In this document: positions 25,148-33,241 of the stretch, one piece after another
Layout of the letters: each line of letters starts with the position of its first letter
How positions within the stretch are numbered: position 1 is the first letter of the stretch
DNA from: Candidatus Poribacteria bacterium
Lineage (GTDB): Bacteria > Poribacteria > WGA-4E > WGA-3G
Length of the DNA: 64,000 nt
Direction of reading: 5' to 3'
NCBI GenBank assembly: GCA_012270865.1
Contig: JAAXHL010000052.1
Location: forward strand, 488-64,487
Made by a program: the position numbers and the translations under genes
Notes under the pieces: model-generated
What the model was told of the DNA's origin: nothing
Databases searched by the model: none
The model's input: only the letters and a program-made list of their open reading frames with translations

Positions 25148-26656
25148 ATGTTTCTAACGCTGTTAAGGCGTGAGATTCTCGCGCATCTAATCACATTTCG
25201 TTTTGCAGTTACAGTGATTACCTGTCTACTGCTTGTTGTCATAACCACGCTCATCAGGATTGACGATTACGAGCAACGGTTGGCGGGTTACAACACCGCC
25301 AGAGATGCCAACCGCGATGAACTTCTGTCGACGCGAACCTACTCCTTTTTAATGCCGAAGGTCGATCGACCACCCAATCCGCTGAGTATCTTTAATGCTG
25401 GTATGGACAACCGGCTCGGTAATACGTTGCGGATCTATTACACGAATGTTCCCGTTTTATGGGATGCTCACGTCCACAGTTCAGGCAATACCCTCATTGA
25501 TCATTTCTATCGCCTTGACCTCATCTTCATTTTCCAGTTTGTGCTCTCATTACTGGCACTGCTGTTTGCCTACGATGCGATTGCAGGCGAGCGTGAAAGC
25601 GGCACGATGCGCCTGACCACGAGCAACCCAGTAAGACGTGGGACTATCTTGGGCGCGAAGTACGTCGGCGCGATGGCGTGTCTAATCCTGCCGCTTATCA
25701 TGAGTTTTATCATCGCTTTGATTTGGATCGTATCAACAGGTTCAATCGTCTTGAGTGGAAATGATTTTCTACGAATTGCAGGCATCCTATTGACTTCGAT
25801 TATCTATCTCTCCGCTATCTACCTGATAGGATTGTTTATCTCTGCTTGGGCGCGTCGTACCGCCACGGCACTGATGCTTTCTATGTTTGTTTGGGTGGTG
25901 CTGGTGCTGATTTATCCTTCTTTTAGCGTATCCATGGTTGATCAATTGACGAACCCGGTAGGCAGCAGGATATATTCCGGTGAGAGGGCAATTCAGCAAA
26001 TCCTACAGTCAGTCGAGGACGAGGGGCGGGAATACCTTATGAACGATGGGTTTGACGGAGAGAGTGAGCATTTCGACGTGCAAGGAAACCGGAACGGTTT
26101 AAATGTCGGTTTAAGTAACGGAGGCACGGCGACACACATAAAATTCAGAGCTTATGACTGGCGTTTCATTCACCCCGAATCTGAGAACCGCATCCCTCTC
26201 GTTATCCGCTACCATCAATTTTTGACACCGTTAAAGTTTCAGGCAGCGGAAAAAATTGGGTTGGAGCGTCTGCCAGCATTAGAGCAAACTCGGTTTCGGA
26301 GAGCCAAAATCGCCCGAAACCTGCTTAGACTTTCGCCAGCAGCGATGTATAATCTGGCAACACAAGCATGGACAGGTACCGATCTTTATGGCATCAAGGA
26401 TTTTTTTCAGGCAGCACGCCAATATCGACGGACACTGGTTAATTATTTTTACGACGAAGATGCCTTTTCAAGCCGACAGTGGTTTGCCAGCGATAAGGGG
26501 ACAATTGATGTGGATGATCTGCCAAGATTTGGGTACCAACGTGTTGACCTTTGGACCAACGCTTCACGGGCACTCCCGGATATGCAGATACTATTGTTGC
26601 TCAACGTTGTGCTGTTCTTGGCGACCTTCGCAATTTTTGTCAGGCAGGAAATTTAA
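25148..26656 (+). CDS. ABC-2 type permease, pair 1, first subunit
   Basis: A 502-residue membrane protein of the ABC-2/DUF3526 type. TM1 lies near residues 18-38, then comes a large extracytoplasmic loop (RPPNPLSIFNAGMDNRLGN), then five more hydrophobic segments from about 125 to 260. The hallmark YDAIAGERESGTMRLTTSNPVRRG follows the second segment. A second external region (to WTGTDLYGIKDFF) and a last TM (480-498) complete it. It is close to the protein at 31548-33083. Fifteen bases separate it from the module 2 cargo. No ATPase gene accompanies the pair. Export substrate unknown. Gliding-type GldF and bacteriocin-type exporters are distant relatives. Confidence 0.82.
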   Translation: MFLTLLRREILAHLITFRFAVTVITCLLLVVITTLIRIDDYEQRLAGYNTARDANRDELLSTRTYSFLMPKVDRPPNPLSIFNAGMDNRLGNTLRIYYTNVPVLWDAHVHSSGNTLIDHFYRLDLIFIFQFVLSLLALLFAYDAIAGERESGTMRLTTSNPVRRGTILGAKYVGAMACLILPLIMSFIIALIWIVSTGSIVLSGNDFLRIAGILLTSIIYLSAIYLIGLFISAWARRTATALMLSMFVWVVLVLIYPSFSVSMVDQLTNPVGSRIYSGERAIQQILQSVEDEGREYLMNDGFDGESEHFDVQGNRNGLNVGLSNGGTATHIKFRAYDWRFIHPESENRIPLVIRYHQFLTPLKFQAAEKIGLERLPALEQTRFRRAKIARNLLRLSPAAMYNLATQAWTGTDLYGIKDFFQAARQYRRTLVNYFYDEDAFSSRQWFASDKGTIDVDDLPRFGYQRVDLWTNASRALPDMQILLLLNVVLFLATFAIFVRQEI

Positions 26657-26658
26657 CT

Positions 26659-26727
26659 GTAGGTTGGGTTGAACGGAACTGAACAGAGGTCCCAAACCCC
26701 GAAAAGGTGTGAGTGAAACCCAACACT
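26659..26727. repeat. REP-like inverted repeat between permease genes
   Basis: GTAGGTTGGGTTGAACG on the left and GTGAAACCCAAC on the right form the arms. It occupies most of the 101-base gap between the paired permease genes. Confidence 0.5.
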
Positions 26728-26757
26728 TCAAACACCGCCTCCCACTGAGGACACAAG

Positions 26758-28230
26758 ATGATTTTTCATATTGTCAAACGCGAACTCTATGATCACCTGA
26801 GCAGTCTCCGTTTCGCGCTGACAGCACTCTTAATTTTGGTACTGATGATTGTTAACGCTGTCACGTCCGTTGGAGAATACAAGGAACGGATGAACCGATA
26901 CGGGAGACGGGTTCGTGCCTCATATAATCGGTTGGAACCCCGATGTGATAGTCTATATCAACTGGTGCTAAAGGGTCCGGGCAGCCTTTACAAAAAACCG
27001 AGTCCTTTGGCTTTCTGTGCCGACGGTGGAGAACAACTCTTATTTGCGGAAGTACACGGTAGTACCGACGGTCGAACTCGTCTCTGGAACGATACGGATG
27101 TCTCCTACGAGTTCACAGAAATCTGGCGGTTAGCCTATCCACCGCACCTCGATATAATGTTCATTGCAGAGCAGATACCGAAAGAGCGAAGTATCATGCC
27201 AGATTATATCAAAATTGATTGGGGGTTTGTTACGGCTGTCCTATTGAGTTTCATGGGCATCTTGTTCACCTTCGATTCGATTTCCGGTGAGCAAGAACGA
27301 GGTACGCTGCGGTTGATGTTGTCAAACAGTATTTCACGGAACACTGTGATTTGCGGCAAATTTCTCGCCGCATTTCTGACGATCGCTATTCCGTTTTTGG
27401 CTGGAGCGATTGTAAGCCTCTCCATCATCTACCTCTCTGAAGCCGTTCAACTTGAGAGTAGCCATTGGATGCGATTGGGTGCGATCCTCTGTGTCGCGTT
27501 GATTTATACCTCAATTTTTATTTTCTTGGGAATCCTTATCTCCAGTCGCGTCAAAGAGTCCGCAGTGAGTCTGGCAATTCTGTTACTGATCTGGACGGTT
27601 TGGGTGGTGCTGATGCCGAATGCCTTGGGTTCTCTTGGTACCCGTTTGGAACCGCGTCCTACAGCCAAGGAATTCATGACTGAGGCTCGGGATTCGCGCG
27701 AAGATTTACAAACACGCTACTTTGCTCGGATTAAAGAACCGCCGCGACGAGAAACCCCCGCAACGATCGCGACGGCGTTAGGAGCAGAATATATCAATAA
27801 AGACGCAGCGTTACGCGATCGCTTGCATGCAAGTTATCTTTCTGCGGAACTTCGTCAGGTCCAAACGGCTCGGTCGCTCACCCGTATCTCACCAGCAGCG
27901 ATTGTGCAGTATGCTTTTGAGGCACTTGCAGGCACAGGTTTGCCTCGCCATCTGGACTTTATCTCCCAAACCCGCCAATATACAAAACAGTTTCGACAGT
28001 TTCTCATTGATACTGATCGGGCAGACGCAGAAAGCCCGCACGCAGTGGGTATCCCAGAAGGGACCTCTCAAAAACCGGTGAACTTCGATGCCGTTCCCAA
28101 ATTTGAAGATCGCCACCGTTTTAGTGCGGATTTTAATGCCGCAATTACCGATCTGTTACTGCTGACTCTGTTTTTGCTGGTATTGTTTGTTAGTACTTTC
28201 CTCTCTTTCCTGCACACGGAGATTGGTTGA
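26758..28230 (+). CDS. ABC-2 type permease, pair 1, second subunit
   Basis: A 490-residue membrane protein, distantly related to its neighbour: an N-terminal TM after HIVKRELYDHLSSLRFALTALL, an external stretch with GSLYKKPSPLAFCADGG, a central block of TMs beginning VTAVLLSFMGILFTFDSISGEQERGTLRLMLSNSISRN, and a last TM before SFLHTEIG. It matches the protein at 33242-34648 in order and motifs. It would form a heterodimer with the first subunit. An ATP-binding partner must come from elsewhere. Confidence 0.82.
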   Translation: MIFHIVKRELYDHLSSLRFALTALLILVLMIVNAVTSVGEYKERMNRYGRRVRASYNRLEPRCDSLYQLVLKGPGSLYKKPSPLAFCADGGEQLLFAEVHGSTDGRTRLWNDTDVSYEFTEIWRLAYPPHLDIMFIAEQIPKERSIMPDYIKIDWGFVTAVLLSFMGILFTFDSISGEQERGTLRLMLSNSISRNTVICGKFLAAFLTIAIPFLAGAIVSLSIIYLSEAVQLESSHWMRLGAILCVALIYTSIFIFLGILISSRVKESAVSLAILLLIWTVWVVLMPNALGSLGTRLEPRPTAKEFMTEARDSREDLQTRYFARIKEPPRRETPATIATALGAEYINKDAALRDRLHASYLSAELRQVQTARSLTRISPAAIVQYAFEALAGTGLPRHLDFISQTRQYTKQFRQFLIDTDRADAESPHAVGIPEGTSQKPVNFDAVPKFEDRHRFSADFNAAITDLLLLTLFLLVLFVSTFLSFLHTEIG

Positions 28231-28279
28231 TTTACCGAGCATCCTACTGAACTCGGTTTGAATAATCTAAACTTTAAAT

Positions 28280-28434
28280 TAACGTGAGTTTGATAAAAGT
28301 TGGACTTATGTAGCGTTCACTGTTAATTTACGCTGTATACGCCACAAACTAACAGTTTGTGCTACGATTCACGGTTCTGTGATGCGGAAATAGACCTCGC
28401 AACCCATCCGAAATGATTAATCAAACTGGCGTTA
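28280..28434. mobile_element. MITE-like element A, copy 1
   Basis: 155 bases. Terminal inverted repeats are TAACGTGAGTTTGAT and ATCAAACTGGCGTTA. The centre has the hairpin CACAAACT-AAC-AGTTTGTG. It is about 95 percent identical and identical in length to 46700-46854. It ends eight bases before the ECF promoter of module 3. Direct TTAAATTAA at both edges may be a target duplication, though copy 2 does not show it. Confidence 0.8.
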
Positions 28435-28441
28435 AATTAAA

Positions 28442-28472
28442 ATTATGCACCCTTTTTCAACTAATTCGCGAC
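28442..28472 (+). promoter_or_regulatory. ECF-type promoter of sigma module 3
   Basis: ATTATGCACC at 28442-28451, a 17-base spacer and CGAC at 28469-28472 within TTCGCGACATTATATAG. The leader of about 250 bases to the start at 28724 also has TATAAT at 28686-28691 without a clear -35. No gene is seen in it. Confidence 0.65.
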
Positions 28473-28723
28473 ATTATATAGCGAAAAGTAAAATCATCAA
28501 TCAGACCTTCTTCGTACCTCTAAGTACGCCTACCTTGAAACGTATTATCCAGTTAGTGATACCAACAATTATTTGAAGATAATCGACAGCGCGCTTACAA
28601 TACGGTAGGTCACCGTCGAACGCGCGTCAGGTATTCAGTCAGGGCATACAAGGTAATGTGTATGTACTTTTCACAAATTTTGTGCTATAATCCTACCGAA
28701 TAAAACCTTTCTGGAGATGTCAG

Positions 28724-31537
28724 ATGAAAACGGACGATGTTGTGTTGATTCAATGGACGCTTGCGGGTGATGAAGCTGCCTTTGCGAGTTTAGTAAGTAA
28801 ATATCAGAAGCAGGTTCACGCGTACGCCTCGCGGAGAACTGGGGATTTCCATATTGCTGAGGATATTACACAGGAAACATTCGTGGAAGCGTATCAAAAT
28901 CTCGAAAGTCTGAGAGATCCCTTGAAGTTTTCAGCATGGCTTTTTGGGATTGCGAATCATCTGTGTATCGCGTGGTTCCGAAAAAATCGATCCAGGTCTG
29001 AATTATTACGTGAGAACCATCTGATCAAAACAGATACAGATACATATTCACGATATGTGGCTTTAGAGAACGAAAGGGATACTGTTGAAGCACAACGCGA
29101 ATTGGCACAAAGGCTGCTCTCAAAACTAAAGAAGAGTGATCGACAGTTGATGACACTCCACTATTTTGAAGAGATGACATCTGCTGAGATAAGCAACTAT
29201 TTGGGTGTCCCACAAAATACGATTAAGAGTCGGCTGCAACGGGCAAAACAGAGGTTAAGACAACACGATTTATTAATTCAGGATACAATAGAGCGTCCGA
29301 TTGGAAAGGGGTCCAGTTTCCAACATCCGTTAGAAGGAGAAATCAACATGGTAGATAGAATGAGCTCGAATATACTGAAAATTAAGTCCTTATCAGACCG
29401 ATCACGCATGCAACTTTCCTCAGACGGAGAATGGCTTGCCTATGTCGTAGTAGACCCCGACCGAAAATCATCGTTTGAACAACAGTCCACTGAATTTTCG
29501 CCGCATCAACTGACTGGCGCATTGACTGAAAATCATAGCCAGGAGATACAGGTTACCAATATCAACACGAAGGAAACCTACAAGCTTGGAGCAGGTGTGG
29601 GGGTTGACTGGGCACCACGGTGGTCTTCAGATGGAAACGCCTTAGCGTTCTGTTCTGACCGAATGGGGGCACCGCATCTTTGGGTTTGGGATAGGGAAAA
29701 AAATAAACTGCGCCAAGTTAGCGAAAAGCCGATTACTGCGACACACGGTCTTGAAACACCGCAGTGGACTTCAGATGGAAAACATATCATCACAAAGTTA
29801 CGTCCCGAAGATATGGACATCTCCACAATTATCTCAGCGAAAACGATTCCACAAGCGATAAACGTTTGGCATACGGATACGGATGAGCAGTCTTCTTTAG
29901 GTGAAGATTTAGACCCATTCGTGTGGGTCAAAGGGGATTTAGGGGTCTTCAACGTTGGCACAGGTGAAGTGCAAGTGCTCACACGAGGGTTGTTTACGAG
30001 AAAAATTACAATCTCTCCGGATAATACTGCAGTTGCTGTGTTCAATATGATACGAGAAGAGGGGTTGATATCTCAAGAAACCCTGTTTGAGTTGTTATTA
30101 GTGCCTGTAGATGGATCACCCGCCCGAAGTTTGGCGACAAATATCCGGGAAAGTGCGCTATTCGTGAGTTGGTCACCAGACGGTAAGTACCTCATATATG
30201 CGCAGCCGGAGGGTTTGTTTATTGTTTCAATCCAAGATGGTGAACAGAAGAACTTGACCGCAGACCTCACTGAGAAACTGCGATTTTACGCACGTCCGTT
30301 ATGGCGACCATCAGGCGACTCGTTTTTCTGCGGCATCGACGGAAATATATGGGAATTCGCAGCAGACGGCAGCGATGCCCGAAAACTCACAGAAACATTC
30401 AAGAAACACATCATGGGTATGGTCGAGAAAGTGAATAGCAACATCATCTGGCAGTCAAGCGATGCAGCGTCTATCTGTGTCCAGACGCATGATCCAGAAA
30501 CAAAGAAAGATGGCTTCTATTTGATAAATACTGCGGAAGCACGTGCGACTTGCTTGTTTGAAGAACCGATTAGCATAACCCGTCATATAGCAGACGAATA
30601 CGATTTAAAGGTTGTCAGTAACGACACACAGATTGTCTACAGAGCGCAAGATGCGACACATCCAGAGGAAGTTTGGATGTTTGATACAGACTCAGGAGAA
30701 CGCCAGCAGTTGTCCGATCTCAATCCGCATCTGCGCGACTTAAAATTTGGGGACACTCGTTTCGTCGAAACAGAAACTAAGGAGGGGGAGCGTTTACGGG
30801 GTGTTTTGATGCTACCCGCCAACTATGAGGAGGGCAAACAGTATCCTTTAGTTACATGGGTCTATCCGGGCAGTCACCCATCAATGTATATTTATAGTTT
30901 TGGGTTCGATAAATATGTCATGAACTTCCAACTCCTTGCTGCACGTGGTTTTGCTGTGCTTGGTGTCGATGTGCCGTCAAGATATAGCAAATCGCCGCAA
31001 GAATTGCCCAGATACGTGTTACCCGCGGTAGATAAAGTCATTGAAATGGGGATCGCCGATGCAGATCGTTTGGGAATAACGGGGTACGGTTCCGGTGGAT
31101 ATTTCACAGTCGGATTGATTACACAAACGAACCGTTTCAAAGCTGCAGTTACCGGTGGCGGCTTTTACAATTTGACCAGAATCTACGGGGATCTTACGAA
31201 ACTGGGAAGAAGTCGTGGTATTAATTGGGTAGAAGGCAAGAATCAGATGGATATTGGGGGTTCGCTCTGGGAAAAACGCCAACGATATATTGACAACTCC
31301 CCGCTGTTTCACTTAGATAAGGTTGAAACCCCTGTTCTAATCTATTGTGGTGAAGGGTATGATGGTTTTGATTACACGCAATCTGGGGAACTTTTCTCCG
31401 GATTACGCAGACTCGAAAAGAAAGCGACTTTTGCGTGGTATCGTGGTGAAGGGCATCTCGTGAGGTATTGGCGACCTGAACACCGTGCTGATTGCTGGGA
31501 ACGTATTATTGATTGGTTTGAAAAACATCTGAATTAG
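28724..31537 (+). CDS. ECF sigma factor fused in frame to an S9 prolyl-oligopeptidase-like protein
   Basis: A 937-residue frame. Residues 1-208 are an ECF sigma factor (LIQWTLAGDEAAFASLVSKYQ, WLFGIANHLCIAWFR, LGVPQNTIKSRLQRAKQRL). The 729-residue cargo from Met209 (29348) has a TolB/WD40-like propeller (LSSDGEWLAYVV, PRWSSDGNALAFCSDR, VSWSPDGKYLIYAQ) and a C-terminal alpha/beta hydrolase domain. In S9 enzymes the nucleophile elbow reads G-x-S-x-G-G. Here it reads ITGYGSGGY, so the Ser position is Gly (31088-31090) and the only Ser is one residue later. The Asp region (GYDGFDYTQS) and His (YRGEGH) are present. It may therefore be a non-catalytic sensor or scaffold. A permease pair follows after 10 bases. 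Confidence 0.83.
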   Translation: MKTDDVVLIQWTLAGDEAAFASLVSKYQKQVHAYASRRTGDFHIAEDITQETFVEAYQNLESLRDPLKFSAWLFGIANHLCIAWFRKNRSRSELLRENHLIKTDTDTYSRYVALENERDTVEAQRELAQRLLSKLKKSDRQLMTLHYFEEMTSAEISNYLGVPQNTIKSRLQRAKQRLRQHDLLIQDTIERPIGKGSSFQHPLEGEINMVDRMSSNILKIKSLSDRSRMQLSSDGEWLAYVVVDPDRKSSFEQQSTEFSPHQLTGALTENHSQEIQVTNINTKETYKLGAGVGVDWAPRWSSDGNALAFCSDRMGAPHLWVWDREKNKLRQVSEKPITATHGLETPQWTSDGKHIITKLRPEDMDISTIISAKTIPQAINVWHTDTDEQSSLGEDLDPFVWVKGDLGVFNVGTGEVQVLTRGLFTRKITISPDNTAVAVFNMIREEGLISQETLFELLLVPVDGSPARSLATNIRESALFVSWSPDGKYLIYAQPEGLFIVSIQDGEQKNLTADLTEKLRFYARPLWRPSGDSFFCGIDGNIWEFAADGSDARKLTETFKKHIMGMVEKVNSNIIWQSSDAASICVQTHDPETKKDGFYLINTAEARATCLFEEPISITRHIADEYDLKVVSNDTQIVYRAQDATHPEEVWMFDTDSGERQQLSDLNPHLRDLKFGDTRFVETETKEGERLRGVLMLPANYEEGKQYPLVTWVYPGSHPSMYIYSFGFDKYVMNFQLLAARGFAVLGVDVPSRYSKSPQELPRYVLPAVDKVIEMGIADADRLGITGYGSGGYFTVGLITQTNRFKAAVTGGGFYNLTRIYGDLTKLGRSRGINWVEGKNQMDIGGSLWEKRQRYIDNSPLFHLDKVETPVLIYCGEGYDGFDYTQSGELFSGLRRLEKKATFAWYRGEGHLVRYWRPEHRADCWERIIDWFEKHLN
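29336..29350 (+). promoter_or_regulatory. Internal ribosome site and start for cargo 3
   Basis: GGAG at 29336-29339 and ATG at 29348. Codons read GGA GAA ATC AAC ATG, with GGA exactly 12 bases before ATG as in the other modules. Confidence 0.72.
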
Positions 31538-31547
31538 GGTAAACTTC

Positions 31548-33083
31548 ATGATAATAACACTGATCCGCCGGGAATTCCTCGACAACCTGATGACCTTCCG
31601 CTTCGCGGCAGCAGTCTTTATTATGTTACTGCTTGTCGTTGCGAATACCTTTGTGCTGATTAAGGATTACGAGCGACGCTTGGCGGCTTATAACACTGCT
31701 CTGAAAACAGAGCGTCAGCAGTTGCGGGAAAGGAAAACCTATTCGTCAGGCGCCTTGGACGTTGCTCGCCCGCCAAATCCGCTGAGTATCTTTAATGTCG
31801 GGTTGGATAAACGGCTGGGCAACGAGATTTGGATATCTTACGGTTTTGTGCCGACGTTGTGGGATGCCCGGATGCAAGGGACGACGAATCCACTTCTCAA
31901 TCTCTTCTCGTCGATTGATATTGTTTTTATCTTTGAGGTTGTTCTGAGCCTAATGGCACTAATTTTTGCCTACGATGCCATTGCGGGGGAACGCGAACGC
32001 GGCACCTTGCGTCTGGTGCTAACGCATCCGGTGCGTCGCGGGCATATTCTGCTTGCGAAATACATCTCTGCGATGACCTGCTTGCTTGTTCCGCTGCTGA
32101 TGAGCCTACTCCTCGCGGCGATTTTGCTGACAACGTCCACTGCCATTTCTCTGAGCATCGGTGATCTCCTGCGTATTGGTGGGATTATCTTGAGTTCAAT
32201 TGTCTATCTCTCGGTATTCTACCTCATCGGTATGCTAATTTCAGCCGTAACCCGCAGAACCGGGACCGCGCTGATGCTTGCGATGTTCGTATGGGGGTTT
32301 TGGGTGTTGGTGTATCCGAATGTGATCCTTGCCGCGATTGCCCCGCCGCAGACCTCGCAAGCGCGTATGGTTTCCACTTACGAGGAAATTAAACAGATCT
32401 GGGATGAATTCGACAGGGAGCGAAAACAGTTCCTTGCGAATGATGGCGTTCCGGGGGAGGATCCGCATTTTGGTATGGTAGGGGAAGGCCCACATTTTGG
32501 CATAACAGGCGGATCTGGTTTCAACTACGCATACTTTTATATGAGACCATCAACACTTGAGTATTTCTACCTCGCCGGTTCAAACATCGGGAAGCTTACT
32601 GAGGCATCCAAATCTCAGGTGCCGTACGCGAAGAACTATTACCGCTACCTCGGACCGAAGACCATTAATACCGCAGAACGGGCGTGGCTTATCCGAAAAC
32701 AGGCACTCGAAAGTATTTTCGTTCAGCCAGCGATCATTGATCGGATTCTTTTGCGGTGCTCGCCGGTCGGGATGTACGATGCTGCGACGCAAGCGTGGGC
32801 GGGGACAGACCTGCCCGGACTCAGGGATTTTTTTGAGGTAGCGCGAAAATACCGACGGACCTTGATCGATTATTACTACGATAAGAAGGTTTTCGGGTCT
32901 CAACAGTGGTTTTCTGCAGATAAGGGCGCGGTAGATTGGGATAGTTTGCCTCAGTTTTCCTTTCAGAGAAGCGATGTGAGAATAAATGCAGCGCGGGCAT
33001 TACCAGATTTACTCCTGCTGCTAATGATGAACCTTTTTCTTTTTATCGTAATACTTCTAATTTTCCAAAGAAGTGAAGTGTAG
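31548..33083 (+). CDS. ABC-2 type permease, pair 2, first subunit
   Basis: A 511-residue paralogue of the 25148-26656 protein. Shared landmarks: FRFAAAVFIMLLLVVANTF, RPPNPLSIFNVGLDKRLGN, the TM block with FAYDAIAGERERGTLRLVLTHPVRRGHILLAKY, AMFVWGFWVLVYPN and AWAGTDLPGLRDFFEVARKYRRTLIDYYYD. The external loop after the TM block has a short duplicated motif (GEDPHFGMVGEGPHFGITGG). The start ATG is 10 bases after the sigma-S9 stop with a weak ribosome site, so coupling to that gene is likely. No ATPase nearby. Confidence 0.82.
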   Translation: MIITLIRREFLDNLMTFRFAAAVFIMLLLVVANTFVLIKDYERRLAAYNTALKTERQQLRERKTYSSGALDVARPPNPLSIFNVGLDKRLGNEIWISYGFVPTLWDARMQGTTNPLLNLFSSIDIVFIFEVVLSLMALIFAYDAIAGERERGTLRLVLTHPVRRGHILLAKYISAMTCLLVPLLMSLLLAAILLTTSTAISLSIGDLLRIGGIILSSIVYLSVFYLIGMLISAVTRRTGTALMLAMFVWGFWVLVYPNVILAAIAPPQTSQARMVSTYEEIKQIWDEFDRERKQFLANDGVPGEDPHFGMVGEGPHFGITGGSGFNYAYFYMRPSTLEYFYLAGSNIGKLTEASKSQVPYAKNYYRYLGPKTINTAERAWLIRKQALESIFVQPAIIDRILLRCSPVGMYDAATQAWAGTDLPGLRDFFEVARKYRRTLIDYYYDKKVFGSQQWFSADKGAVDWDSLPQFSFQRSDVRINAARALPDLLLLLMMNLFLFIVILLIFQRSEV

Positions 33084-33085
33084 GG

Positions 33086-33238
33086 TAGTTGTCAGTTATC
33101 AGTCCTCAGTTGTCAGTTACAAGAGGTTTTGGATAGTTCCAAAGTTTCTTTCTGATAACTGAAAGGTTTTCGCAGAAAACCGTACTGAAAACTGATAACC
33201 AGTATTCTGAAAACTGGGAACCGACAACCGAGAACTAC
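33086..33238. repeat. Heptad-arm hairpin element H4
   Basis: Left arm is five heptamers (CAGTTGT, CAGTTAT, CAGTCCT, CAGTTGT, CAGTTAC). The core is AAGAGGTTTTGGATAGTTCC. The right arm is a run of ACTGAAAACTGATAACC type. It fills the gap between the paired permeases, right up to the ATG at 33242, and its core matches H8 in reverse. Confidence 0.85.
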
Positions 33239-33241
33239 AAA

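Noticed and set aside
33086..33238. Heptamer runs as a CRISPR or protein-coding repeat
   Set aside because: The repeat period is 7 bases, the two arms pair with each other, and the same type occurs between and inside unrelated genes.
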